A stretch of 64,000 nucleotides of DNA from Mercenaria mercenaria (GCF_021730395.1 NC_069371.1:67920001-67984000); one strand, 5' to 3'. Shown: positions 47,730 through 60,247, numbered from the stretch's first letter. Numbers and translations: made by a program. The notes: a model not told the origin generated them from the sequence alone.

Positions 47730-48311
47730 CTTTTACTACAGTTAGTCCTGCCTGTTCAGGAACGATAACCTGCCTGTTGGGAAAAGCAGTTTTTACAGCG
47801 TTCTTCATTACATCAGATTCAGAAAATCCCCCCACCATCATCAAAGTTTTTACGTTTCTAAGCTCTGGCTTCCGCAATAGATCTTCTACGAATTCAACTA
47901 GACTGTCCTTTGACATTTTGAATATTCTCAAAAATATTTCATTTTCAATAATTAACCTGTCCCTTCTCTTTTTACAGATGTGGAAAATTTGCTCCTCGGT
48001 AATGAGACTGTAAAACTTTCTTCTGTCTTTCCTTCATAGAATACGTAGAGAGCTTTCGGTAATTTAAGGTTGACTTTGTCATCCTCGATATCCTTGCATG
48101 TTCTCTTCTTTAGCTCTATTGTTCTCTGTAAGTCAAGGTCGTCTGTCTTACACTCGTTTCTAAATTCGCTCATTACATCAGACCCAAACAACTCGTCTGG
48201 AAATTCGTCAATGCCTTTGTCTACTACAGTACCTCCCCTCACATGGAGAATGTAGTTCCTTAAGGGTACCATCTCTCTGTACCTCACGGACAGTTATGTC
48301 AACAGTGCCAC
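47730..48311 (-). pseudogene. HSPA12-like: P3 exon 6 with two deletions
   Basis: 582 bp, exactly 9 bp shorter than P2. The 8-bp loss falls in the SPSGGSWGG region and the 1-bp loss in the KKRR region. The frame after the second site is again the family frame (NVKTLMMVGGFSESDVM), but stops lie between if read straight. Confidence 0.8.
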
Positions 48312-49139
48312 CTATAAAAAGATAAGTGTATCAGAAGTGATGAAACATCTATCAAGCGTTTTGAGACGTCGTATTAGCACTGTGTTAACCCTCAAGCAAA
48401 ATATGCCCAGTTTTATTTCGTTTTTCTTTATGTCAACTTAAATTAAAACTTTAGCCCCCGGAGATGCTGTTATTCACATGTAATATACACGAGGTTTACG
48501 AAAAAAAATACAATCTCGAATGACACCAGTCTCTTGTAGATAAAACTTATTAAAAAAATGTTTCAGGATAATGTGCTTTTGGTAACTTAATCATTAATGT
48601 CTTTAGATAAAAAAGGTACACATTATTTAATCGTCACTATAGTGTGGTATTGCTGTTAAAACATGTAACGAATTGATACCATTAGTTTTAAACTGAACTT
48701 TTAGTTTTAGGAACAAAAAAATATTTCTGTTCAGCAACACCCACCTCCTAAATCTAAAACCATGAACTGTGCACCAGGACTAAATGATTGTAACTGTGCT
48801 TCCTGCCCTTGCTCTTTTGCTTTCGATATGAATAACTCTTCGCAGTAAATGGCAGCAGCTTCTGGTTCTAAAGCCAAAGTTAGTTGGTCTTCGGGAATAC
48901 CGGCCTGTGGGTTGATTGAAAAGTACGCAACTTGGTTTCGCCAAGAAAAGTTCTGAACATAAGTTTTGACGAACGGATATTAGAAGGAAAAAGCAAACTG
49001 CCTTTTCTATAAAAAAGAACTAGAAATCTGTCACAGACACGGATGCCTTCGCAATATGAGAAAGGTCACAGGCGTGGTACTGCTCACAAACTAAAAGAAG
49101 GACCCTTGGCTCTATTTATTTACAAAAAAAAATATTGTA

Positions 49140-49510
49140 GGAAAACCAGAAAATTTAGTAGTCTCTATACATGTAGTGAAAATTGGCTAAGTTCTACCAA
49201 GGACTGTGACCTTGACATCCGAGCTAGTCAAATGGTTAGTGCGCTTAACACATTGTCTATCTATCCTTATCATTTTTGTCAAATTATTTTGAAATAAGAC
49301 TAGTAGTATGCATGTCAAAGTTATAGATCGGACACGAAGATCACATTATCAGTATATATGTAGTGACAATTGGCTAAGTTCAACCCAGAACTATGACTTT
49401 TGAGCTAGTGAAATGATTGTCACGCATGACACATTGTCTATCCATGCTTATCATTTGTATCAAATTATTTTGAAATCGGACTATCCATGTCGAAGTTATG
49501 GCCCGGACAC
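49140..49510. repeat. Two-unit tandem repeat in P3 intron 4
   Basis: Two diverged units of about 190 bp share AATTGGCTAAGTTC, ACACATTGTCTATCCATGCT-like and GTCAAATTATTTTGAAAT-like words and GACACGAA. They are cassette-like, with no gene. Open frames here are repeat-derived. Confidence 0.5.
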
Positions 49511-52500
49511 GAACACACCCTTTCCCGAACACACAATCACACACAGAAACAAACAAACACATATGCATTTGAAAACAAACAAACATACATACGGACAGGG
49601 GTAACCGTAACACCATATGCCCCCAACACCTCCCCCATTTTGGCGGGGGCAAAGAAATACAGAACAATCGAATACAATAAACGCACACAAAACTGTATAC
49701 ATCAGACCGACCCGACATTCGTCAGGCTGAACAATAATTTGCATCAATATTGTAATAAAAAGTGTAATAATGGAAACCATTGCACGTACACGTGTAATTG
49801 CTACACCATTTATAACTGAATTAAGAGATTACCTTGTTTGCGGCTTCTTTCATAAATTGTTTCGCGCCATCATGCCGTATAGCTGGAACTGTAAGAACCC
49901 AGTGTATATCTGTTTCACGTACGTCTCCTATTCTGTCTTTCAATCTCTTCATGAAATGATCCTTTAAATATTTGATTGCTGCTGAGAAGACATTTATTGC
50001 TGGCATTCTTTGTTTCTTCATAGATCCTGCCAAGAATCCTGTCAAGAAAAAAAGTGTAGAGAGCAAAGTTTTGTTTCTTTTATATTTATATTTTATTCTT
50101 ACTATTTACCATTGGACTACTGGTTATAAGGGAAATACACTATCATATATAAGCATATTGACTCGTACAACGATGTACTTAAAAAGGTATGTTTAACTTT
50201 ATAGGCTGCATATCTACCACTTATATATATGATATTTTATTCACTAAACTAGAAAGTAAATAAACCAATAAACCTATACATTTTTTGGAAAATATTTTGT
50301 TAAATTTCTAAACAGATATAACAAAACAGACCAGCCAGTTATGAAAGTCTACAAAACATTATATTTTTCTATCGGAAATCAAATGTCCCACGCGTCAACA
50401 AATTCCTATGTTAAGAATACTTCATGTAAGCACTACTCCCTGATATCATAATATTTTGTCACAGATTTTGAAAGAAAAGAAGAATTATTTGAATAATATG
50501 CCATTTTTGTATGATTAACCTGATATACCTGATCAGGACACATCAGGACATACATTTAATTTATAGACTGATAATTTTTAAACATGTTGTCGTCAAGTAG
50601 GGAGTACTCTATAAAAAGCAGCAACATAATTATGTATGCGTGGCCACCCATAGTTTTGATTCAAACATTCATGGTGAATAAAACACTTGATTTTTCTTTC
50701 TTCTTCCAGCGACCTACATCTCTTTATAAATGACCTTGAAATGTTGAGTTTCGCTTGTTTAGAATTTTAAAGACATACAAACAAGTATATACTTTCTACG
50801 TGTAATAAAGATGGTACAAATATTTGAAAACTTTGTCTTTACGAAATTTCATTAAACGTTGTATGCATTTTTAAAATAGTTCCATATTTGATTGTTCTAA
50901 GTTAAAAGCTTGATTGTAAACATTTTGCTATATTATTTAATGCGTCCGAATCTTTATTCTCGCATACCCAGGGGTCAAACTTGGCAATATTTTCTACTGG
51001 CTAAAACCAGCAAGTGTCAATTTGTTCATAAGCTAAAGCTGTTAGCTATACAAAAGTATATTTAACCATTTTATTAACAGTACTTTCCAAAACTTACCAA
51101 ACGATTAATCTATGTAAGTAGCAAGTCACAAATAAAATATTGTCTACAAGTTAGAAATATCATGTGCCATTTTTTGTCCGTTTATTCAGAGCTAAAGCTG
51201 ACTGTGAGTTGTTACAGTAATATAAGCTATTCTAATTTTGTAATATTATGTACTCATTTTTACCCATAATCATAATATAAGCATAAATAATAATAATATT
51301 TCTTGCATGAGGAAAAATGTGTACTTGTTTAATTATTAAAGTTTTTACTTTATTAAAGTTTTGAAAAAATTTCTTTGGTATATTATTGGCTAGCTAAAAT
51401 TAGTGTCCAAGTACTTCAAATTCGACTAGCTATTCTGAAATATTTTATGCTTGTCTAAACACAAAAAGTTTACCAAGGTTTCTTGATTGGGAATTATGGT
51501 GAACTTCTTATAGATGATAATGCCAATGCTTATGGATTTATTGGTTTCATTTGAGAAACATTTTTCAAGGACGACTTTGCAAAACATTTTCATATGGTCA
51601 TAAACTAAAGCAATAAATTCACCAGTCTCTCGTGCAATTTCATTTTAAAACGCCTGAAATACTTCCAGCCACGATGTTTATCAAGTTCAGACAGTCTTGC
51701 ATAATTTTTCTCTGCCTGAAAATATGAAAGGTATAAAAATTAAACCCTAATGAAGACTGCCATAATGTTACATTTAATATATACATTAACCTCACATCCC
51801 TGGTTCGTGCACATCTTATCAAGAAGACGTTTGTAATGTACATATGTATAACAAATAAAGGCATTAAGGTGATAATTTTTCTGTGCTAAATGAACCGTGA
51901 ATACCGCTCTTGAAGCTCATATTCGGCTAAGTTTGAATAGACAGGCATACAGACATTTTATTGACGTAAACTGTACAGTTTGTTTTGTCATACAGTATTA
52001 TTATATTTGAAACTAAAATAAATGCATCTCAGTTTCATCAGTATCAATCGGTCACCTTTACCATATCCCTGATATCGATTTTCTATCATATCGGTCCGGA
52101 GGTCAGTTCTTTCTCATGTCTGATGTACAGAAAAAAGCTATACTTAATTCAATTTCTTTTAATTTGACTGCAGTATAAAATTGTTAGCTATCCTCTATAC
52201 CCTAGATCATTATATATGAAAAAAGCATATCTCACTTCGTATCCAAATGAGTGAAAATTTCCCTTCGAATCAAACAGTACCACGGTAGGGGCCTTTACTG
52301 TGATCAGTACGATGCCATCTGTCCAATCCTGATTAGCATAGATCTGAAAAGAAGTAACTGTTATTACGTAGAAATTATGGTTTCAGTTTGTATCAGATAA
52401 AGCCCGGCAGCTTAGATCAGGAGGGAGAGCGCACATCTACGGATTGCAGTGTCGCGAAGGGGCTTGTGTTCTCCGTGACGATTAAATAAAAGACATTGTG

Positions 52501-52739
52501 TCTAATATCATTCGTCCTCCATCTCTTTATCTATGTTGGAAAGTTGACAGTAACAGTTACTTGCGGAGAACAGGTTTGTAGTGGTACAGAATCCAGGAAC
52601 ACCGGCTAAGTTAACTGTCCGCCGTTACATATCTGAAATACAGTTGTAAAACGAGGTTAAACCCAAAACAAACAAGCAAATTGTATTAAATAAATATGTT
52701 ATCTTACAGTGCATAGGCATTATCAACTTTGCTATGTGT

Positions 52740-53557
52740 TTAAGGTTTCGATGGAGGCCTTGGGAAACAAAAATCAAACAACACCAAATCATAGAAAGAA
52801 AGAGTTGTTTGACATGAAAATTGAACAGCATGTAAAACATATATATTACTTTACGAAACAAGTGTCAGTATACTGATATAAACATTGAATTCCGGAAAAG
52901 GGCTGCCTAAAGGGGCTCCACTTCCGGACAGTTAAACGCCTTTAAAAACTCACCATTTTCAAAGAACAGTTACACATGTTCGTTTTGATGCATTTGCAAT
53001 AGCGTGCGAGTGATGAAATTTCGCATAACAAGGTGGAACACAGTTTTCAGCAATTGTTTATCATTATTTCGTTACATATGGCATTTATTTTCAAAGGGAG
53101 ACAACTGTTCCCGATTATTTTATGTACAAATGGCATTCATTTTCAAAGGGAAACAACTTTTTCCGATTATTTTAAGTAATATTTGAGAAAAAGTTGTCTC
53201 CCTTTGAAAATGAATGCCATTTGTAAAGAAAAAAGATAAACAATTGCTGAAAACTATGTTCCACATTGTTACGTGAAATTTCACCACTCGCACGCTATTG
53301 CAAATGCATCAAAACAAACATGTGTAACAGTTCTTTGAAAATGGTGAGTTTTTAAAGGCGTTTAACTGTCCGGAAGTGGAGCCCCTTTAGGCAGCCCTTT
53401 TCCGGAATTCAATGTTTATATCAGTATACTGACACTTGTTTCGTAAAGTAATATACATGTTTTACATGCTGTTCAATTTTCATGTCAAATAACTCTTTCT
53501 TTCTATGATTTGGTGTTGTTTGATTTTTGTTTCTCAAGGCCTCCATCGAAACCTTAA
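52740..53557. repeat. Giant near-perfect palindrome (818 bp) in P3 intron 1
   Basis: The left arm from 52740 (TTAAGGTTTCGATGGAGGCC) mirrors the right arm to 53557 around a centre near 53148, with little spacer. The arms are nearly identical over about 400 bp. The centre carries a tandem pair of GGCATTCATTTTCAAAGGGA-like words. Confidence 0.85.
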
Positions 53558-54522
53558 TCAAATTGTCGATATCCACGTCAATAGCAAAGTGTCGAATTCA
53601 TGTCCCAGTTTACATGTCATTTATAAGAATAAAAACACGACTATACTTAAAATGTTTGAAGGCTCTATGACAGAATCAATGTTTATCAATGGTCTATATG
53701 CAGGCTCATTACTTTTAACACATCGCGGATATTACTCAGATTATGTAAATTGAAGGTATACTGAAATTATTTATAATAGATAATCAAAATCATGTTCTTG
53801 GTGAAATGAGTGCTATTCGTATTTGTGTCGAGTTGTTAATTTGAGAATTTGAAAAATAATTATTTTCTGACACATATATCTACTTCGACCAGGTTTGCGG
53901 GAACATTCTTTTGTTGATGATCTATAATCGATTCCAGCAAAATTCCAGAAAAATAAATACAGGGAACAAATTTTAAATGAGTTTATGTTCTTTATTTTTT
54001 AGATATCGTAGATGAAATGATAGTTATGCTTATTTGATATAAATTAAACATTATTTTACTTTCGATTTCCAACATAAACTTATACTTCATTGGCACACCT
54101 ACCCATGATTACACTGATTTTACCCCTCCATCCACCAATAAAATAATGCCTCCTTCCTCTTATTGACAATAGCGTTATCTACATCCTTTTTAAAATAGAC
54201 TTTTCCTTTATTTACTTATTTATAGACTCTTATTTCAGTTTTGTGATCAAAAGTTAATGATGTTGTTCGGGGGTGGGGTGGGGGGTCGCAAAGTATATGG
54301 CATATGCTGATCCCACTCCCACCTCCTCTTTAAAATGGAGTGGGGAGAAGTTGGTATCCCCCGTCCCCACGCCTATGCCTCTGAAATGACAAAATAAAAT
54401 CCAACCTTTTGTGGATCCTTAAGGTATTCATCTGTAAAAGAATACGCGTATGCAGAATATGTAGTTCCGATATCAATCGCCGCAACAATTTTCTTTGTCT
54501 CATATCCCTTATATCCACTCAT

Positions 54523-54828
54523 ACCTCGTCTTTAAATAAAACAAAAGTTAATACAGAATACTTTAATATTCGTAAACATCGAAAATATTCGTAAATATGT
54601 TCTTTTTGTTTGTATCAAATCAATTTACTTCCGGATTTCAAATTCGATACTACACTAGGGTAGATATTATGGTCATCGAGTACGTGACACCATTAATAGT
54701 ATTTTGTTTAGTAATATTGTGATCTATTTGCTAAAAGTATAAAAAGAGGGTTATAGAATATGCAAGTATTATTTACACAACTGCATGTTAAACTTTAGAA
54801 GTACCAAATGTAATGTCAATAAATATTT
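54523..54828 (-). promoter_or_regulatory. P3 upstream region
   Basis: It shares the conserved block with P1 and P2. The ETS-like ACTTCCGG is at 54627-54634, 105 bp before the ATG, and ACACTAGGGTA follows. No HSE was seen. Confidence 0.5.
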
Positions 54829-55042
54829 GAGCCGTGCCATGAGAAAACCAACATAGCGGGTGTGCGACCAGCATGGATCCAGGACCAGCCTGAACATCCG
54901 CGAAGTCTGGTCAGGATTCACGCTGTTCGCTTTTAAAGCCTACTGCAATTAGAGAAACCATTAGCGAACAGCGGATGCGCAGGCTGGTCTGGATCCATGC
55001 TGGTTGCAAACCCACTATGTTGATTTTCTCATGGCACGGCTC
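54829..55042. mobile_element. Palindromic MITE, GAGCC ends, copy 2
   Basis: GAGCCGTGCCATGAGAAAAC at the left is mirrored by GTTTTCTCATGGCACGGCTC-like sequence at the right. ATTT flanks both sides (54825-54828 and 55043-55046). It is the same family as 21186-21378 and better preserved at its ends. Confidence 0.8.
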
Positions 55043-55221
55043 ATTTGTTGTAACGTAGCGTAGCTATTTAATACAACAAATCATAACCTTTCAACCAGTT
55101 TTATATAACACAGCAACAGTCTTTTATTAATTTAAACATAACATTTTCACGTACATAGCATTAAGTGAACGTGACCCTATCTCTCTACCATCTGTCCACA
55201 TCAAGGTATATTTTCGACATA

Positions 55222-55835
55222 GGGGAGAACGGGTTGAATGTGCCATTTTTCATATTTTGCCTTCTTCTCGGGCGCTGTTCAGTTTATCAGTACATCAAGA
55301 CCATGTTTACATGAAATAACATTTCCGTTAAAACATGAGGTATAACAACAGCGGATATAGTCTTTAGTCTAAGAATACTGCTAGTGTGAACATGGACTGT
55401 CAAACGTCATTACCTGTCCCGCGTCTGGGGTAGGTTGTGACAGTTTTCGGGGTACAATGTGCGGGGTTCAGCCTTACCATACAGTATGGTATAGCATTAT
55501 AAAAATACATGGCATTTAACCTTTAAATATTTCTGTAATTACACATCTCAAAATTATGAATTTCGTGATATATCTGATGTCAATAAATATACATAATAAT
55601 GTAATGTCAGAACACAAATGTGTAATAACATCAAAAATCTACTTATAGCGGTGCAAAATGGTTTTTCAAACACAGTTTCGTTGTCCTTTTGTTTACAATG
55701 CTTGTGCTTTCCAAGAAGTGAATTTGAAAAATGGCGCGTTTAAAATATTTGCAAATGCAGTCACTGATCTTCAATTAAGATGGAAAGTCACGTGTGGCAC
55801 AACCAACCCATGGCACATTCAACCCCGTTCTCCCC
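55222..55835. mobile_element. 614-bp MITE, GGGGAGAACGGG ends, TA target
   Basis: GGGGAGAACGGGTTGAATGT on the left is mirrored on the right, with a TGTGCCA sub-terminus. TA lies at both flanks, as in Tc1/mariner insertion. A weak open frame inside has no transposase features. Confidence 0.7.
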
Positions 55836-56479
55836 TATATTAAACTAGCAGTCTGGCCGCTATGTAAAATTACGCAATTCGTCGTGTCTTTTTCCTTTAA
55901 CATAATTACTTTGACCAAGGAAATGAAATATATGATTAAGTGTACATGCTTAACCCTTGGGCTACATGTTTTATGACAGGTTTGGCAATGCAGGTACAGC
56001 AAATTTGCATCTGATCGTATACATTGTAGAAAACAGAAAATTAAGAATCTTTTTAAACCCCTGTTAAATTACAATGTATGCAAACATTTAATGCATTAAT
56101 AAAACGATTAAACAGATTAAACTTTGTTACCCGGTCAGCAGGACACTTACGGATAAACATGTGTTCTCTTCAGGTCTATGAAAGGGCACGCAAACAGCTC
56201 AAATGAATAAAAAGTAGGAGGACACAAATTTTCAGTTCTCACTTCAAAATCTTTACTATCAGTGCACATTTCAATCATCATATCGTATTCAGTGGAGTCG
56301 AACCCATGTCGTACAAAGTTTCGTCGACTCAAAGTCACACTGGCCACCAAAATATTAGTTTACACGACCATGATGACTGTTTGTTATGTTGTTACACTCA
56401 TTGTTTTATACTTTTCTGAGGGATATTGGGTCGGGGTGCATATATTCTGGTGACAGATACCGTTATTGCCCTAGGGCTT

Positions 56480-56785
56480 AAAAAATTCTATGTCTCCGGT
56501 AATATGCAGGTGACATAGTTTTTGACACAACATAACCCATATTTGAACTTTACCTTAATTTTATCAAAGCAAACATTTTGGTCAAATTTGAGGAATATCC
56601 TGCAGAAAATGTAGCCCATATTGCATTCACAAAGTTTTTCTTTGATTTTAAAGGGTGACTTAGTTTTTTGATCCTAGATGACTCCTATTTGAACTGGACC
56701 TAGATTTCATCAAGACAAACATTCTGATTAAAGTTCATAAATATCCAGTGTAAAATGCAGTCCCGATAGCATAAACAAAGGCAAC
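56480..56785. repeat. Tandem-repeat relic, about 150-bp units
   Basis: Two units share TGACTTAGTTTTTGA or TGACATAGTTTTTGA, then CCCATATTTGAACT-like words and ATTCTGATTAAAGTTCAT-like words. This is a common mollusc cassette type. Confidence 0.5.
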
Positions 56786-56794
56786 TCGCTTTTT

Positions 56795-57035
56795 ATACGA
56801 CAGAAGGGACGTATTATATTATGACTTCGGTGTCCGTTTGCCGTCCGTTAGCAAGTTCGTGTCCGCTCTGTAACTCTTAAACCCCTTGAAGGATTTGAAA
56901 TACAAATGTTCACCATATCAAGACGACGTGCAGAGCTCATATTTAGGATCGCCTTCTTTAAGGTCAAGGTCACACTTAGGGTTCAAAAGTCATACCTACG
57001 GGCGTATAATGCATCGCATTTTTCGGTGCTCTTTG
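56795..57035 (-). repeat. Short relative of cassette E3
   Basis: GAAGGGACGTATTATATTAT, GTGTCCGCTCTGTAACTC and AAGGTCAAGGTCACACTTAG match E3 in reverse orientation, ending at GGGCGTAT. It holds about one unit. Confidence 0.65.
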
Positions 57036-57834
57036 GTATCGTGAAGGTAAGTTGTCGGCAATTGTCTAAAACAAATGTTATATTTTAGTAAAGTACGGTG
57101 GACGCACACTTATGATGTTTTTTTTTCAGTTGTCACGAGCAATCGAAATAAGATGTCGTGCGATCAGAATAAGGAGTCGCGAGCTCGAGATAAGATAAGT
57201 CATGGCAGAATGACACGACAATGTGACGTATTATCACCCGTCGTATCGTGTGTCGAGCGTCACACTGTTGAACAACATCTTGTGTAACAAGCCCGGTTGG
57301 AGCCCAACACCCACATCGCAACCCCCAACCCCACAGTTGGCTGAAAAGTGACATATTCTCATCAAAGTTACACCAAACTATTTTGAAATGATATTTTCTC
57401 AAAATTTAGACCCAAAACGCACCAGAGGCCAACATTTCATACCTATATTTTGGAATTTTCCAGGAAGAGAACCCCCTGACCCTACTAAAATGAGGGGAGT
57501 ACCCTTTTCCAGTACCTTAAAAGCATGACAAAGATGCACCAGAGAAATTCTATTAGGTCAACGCAAGACATGCGATACAACGCGCAATTACGTAGTCCTC
57601 AAATTATTAAAGTACTATGACGAGTACTGCGTTAGTGATCAAATCTTTAAATATTAAATATAAAACGTAGGTATGGCGTGGGGCCGTTGAAAAGCAAACG
57701 TGCAGTTCAGAACAGTATGCCATTTCAGTCCTCAATATTTACATTCGCCCTATTCTTTTCCATTGAAAATTATGACGTTCATTTCGTATGAACAGCAAAA
57801 GGAAAGGCCCGAAACTGACGTCATCGCTGTAGGG
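57036..57834. other. Intergenic, nothing recognised
   Basis: No gene supported. A CRE lies at 57816-57823. Confidence 0.3.
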
Positions 57835-57970
57835 ATAATACACGTTTTTTTGTGTATTAAAGTCTGCAGAAGCCCGCGGGATTGTTTGTGACCGAGACCG
57901 AAGGTCGAGGTCACAAACATATCCCAAGGGTTTCTGCAGGCGTTAATACACAAAACAAACGTGTATTGTC
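57835..57970. repeat. Hairpin element h4
   Basis: The arms share AATACACGTTT, GTGTATTAA and CTGCAGAA in inverted form. The word CTGCAGAAGCCCGCGGGA links it to h3 at 32147-32270. Confidence 0.6.
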
Positions 57971-59008
57971 GCTATTCTTGCATAAAAAACCATTACACGA
58001 CGACTAAATGCATTGTTTTCATATGTGATGACTTGACGATTCCGGTACATTTTTTATTTACCATTCTTGTTGTTCTTGGAAACGGTAAACATGTTTTAAA
58101 TATCCATAACCGGGGCACACATAACAACAACACTACTAAAAGCGTGATTGGAAAGTTTTTGGGCATCTTATTTTTATTTTTAGTTATTACAAACGTTACA
58201 TTACACATAATTTTGCATATAACTTAAAAATTTGATAAACAGGAACACAATTATTTTAAGAATAACAATTTTACATTCGAAATATTTTGAGTACGAACAA
58301 ACAGAGTACGGATGAGTACGAAGCTAGTGACTAGCTTTCGAGGTTTATTATATGAATTCTGCGAACAATCAGGTAAAAACAAACCGACTGATACAAACAA
58401 AAATCATTAATATAATACCTAAAAACGGGCAATAGCACAAGTTACACGCGATACTTATTTATTCACAGTTATTTACAATAACTGAACAGACGCTTTGTAA
58501 AGGGAGTAAACTCTAAGAGAAGCTAGTGCGTACATTGATGGGGGCAGTACTTTTGGTGTTGGAAACTGATACAGCTAAACATACAATGGATTACATTGTA
58601 TCTATAATGCTACAAGAAGAGGTTATTATGGAAGAAACAAGATGCAGATGCCAAATATCAGTCTGCGCAGAAATACATACATACGTCCCTGGCAAAGCAT
58701 TTCAAAAATAAAAATCATGTATTAACAGCACGTGAATTGCCTTGTTTGCACACGATTTTTCTCCCGTTTGTACATGGGCGGATCCAGTGAAAAAAGTAGT
58801 TTTTATGCAAGAATGCTTAGTGATAACCGGCCGCTGTTTTGACGACGTCCGCATATTGTCAGGGAAAACGTTCCTTAGATGAGGTCGCAGTTGTTCCGTG
58901 TGGTGAACACAATGGCCGGGAAACTGATTTTAATGTTAAATGCCACGAAATATCTGCATTTATAATATTATGTTGTTTACAAATGAAAAGGAAATATAAC
59001 GTTAATAT
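57971..59008. other. Intergenic, nothing recognised
   Basis: AT-rich sequence. The short open frames lack coding features. Confidence 0.3.
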
Positions 59009-59132
59009 AAGAAATGAAACTATTTTTTCGGTGTTCATGCGTAATGAACGACAGAATAGGATTGGCAAATCTTGCCGATGCTATTCTGTCGTTCATTTCG
59101 CATGCACACCGAAAAAAATCATTTCATTTCTT
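59009..59132. repeat. Hairpin element h7
   Basis: AAGAAATGAAACTATTTTTTC and GAACGACAGAATAG are mirrored on the right arm around a short CTTGCC loop. Confidence 0.65.
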
Positions 59133-59424
59133 AATTGCATACTCATGCATGCAAGCTTTCACTCATCCAATCTTATCTCTTAAGTTGTAAAGACTGTTGA
59201 ACTTACCTTATTCTGCTATGCGACATTTAGCGTTGGTGTTGAGACATATAACGGTGCCACAGCGTTGACGGTAGGGTGTATTTCCACTATTTACGTCTAT
59301 GAACAGGCTCAATCAAACCGAGCCTGCAACATTTTCGCTTTGGTCGTGTTGAGCGACCTGTGGAGTTTCCAATTTTTCTATTTTATAATTAGAAATAATA
59401 AGTTACCAAACGTGGTTTATCGTA

Positions 59425-59745
59425 GAATAACCCGAGTTTTGAGTTCTTATGCGTAAGAATATATCACGAAGGCCGTAGGCCTGAGTGATATATTGTTTCG
59501 CATAAGAACGAAAAACTTGGGTTATTCTATAATAAGTCACACTTGAGAGCTTATTATTTCGATTCTAACACGACATACTAGTATCAACAGTGTTAGAAAA
59601 AAGTAGTAACTACTTTTTATGACCGCGCTTCACACCTGGATCGGATGACGTCATTGCACGCGAGTGGTATATTGCAGAATAACCCGAGATAGATTTTGCT
59701 CTACATGTATGTAGGTTATTTTCTGGTCGTGTTAGAATAAACTTT
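59425..59745. repeat. Hairpin h5 plus CGTGTTAGAA-ended unit
   Basis: The hairpin at 59425-59530 pairs AGAATAACCCGAGTTTTGAG with its mirror around a CGAAGGCCGTAGGCCTGAG centre, similar in plan to h2. The adjoining 59565-59745 has TTCTAACACGAC and GTCGTGTTAGAA ends, as do the units at 4.07 and 25.98 kb. Confidence 0.55.
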
Positions 59746-60055
59746 AACTGAAATGAAATAAAGAAGTATAGTTGTTATCATTATCAAGTCATGTTTTACT
59801 TTTATTCAATGGCAGCAATCTCAGAGCAAATCGTTACTAAGTGGTAAGAGAAGGTTGACTTTCAAATCACTTTCCCGTTGAAACTCTTTAAGTGACATAC
59901 AATAATGTAGCTGGCTTACTGAAGGTTATTGCTTCTACCCAGGCTTCTGTCCATGTTTGTGATAGTGTCCATATGTTCACAATAGGCACAATACATACTA
60001 TCACCATGCATACATTTTGAAACCTTGGAAGTAGCAAGTGGGCTGGAACATTTAC

Positions 60056-60247
60056 AGTCTCAGCTGAGTTTGATAATGAAACTTTATTTGTCATTTGTAT
60101 TTAAATAGTATGTTTAAAACTAAATTTCAAGTTAATAACTATTTTCAAGTTGCTATTCAGTATTGGTGGTCAGTCGCAGTTGGAGTTTGACCTTGAAGTT
60201 TTAATAAAATTGATACTAAATTTTCAAGCTCAAACTCAGCTAAGACT
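60056..60247. mobile_element. 192-bp MITE in D2
   Basis: AGTCTCAGCTGAGTTTGA on the left is mirrored by TCAAACTCAGCTAAGACT. D1 lacks it, so insertion followed the duplication. Confidence 0.65.

Larger units (their letters stand above)
46918..54522 (-). pseudogene. HSPA12-like: P3: HSPA12-like gene copy, truncated and frameshifted
   Basis: Exons: 1 54406-54522 (39 codons), 2 52236-52343, 3 51623-51715, 4 49833-50038, 5 48745-48904, 6 47730-48311, 7 46918-46944; exon 8 is absent. Exon 1 reads MSGYKGYETKKIVAAIDIGT, a small GYK/GYE duplication relative to P1/P2, and has DIGTTYSA for DFGTTYSG. Exon 5 and the start of exon 6 give intact LDLGGGTVDIT. Exon 6 then has an 8-bp deletion near 48240 (stop soon after) and a 1-bp deletion in an A-run near 47970. 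Exon 7 is 36 bp short, in frame. The 3' end abuts the P2 promoter. The remaining codons are well conserved, so decay is recent. Confidence 0.8.

Noticed and set aside
49380-49819. Overlapping frames with Cys/Val-rich or His/Thr-rich translations
   Set aside because: They lie in P3 intron 4, in low-complexity CA-rich and repeat sequence. No homology recognised.
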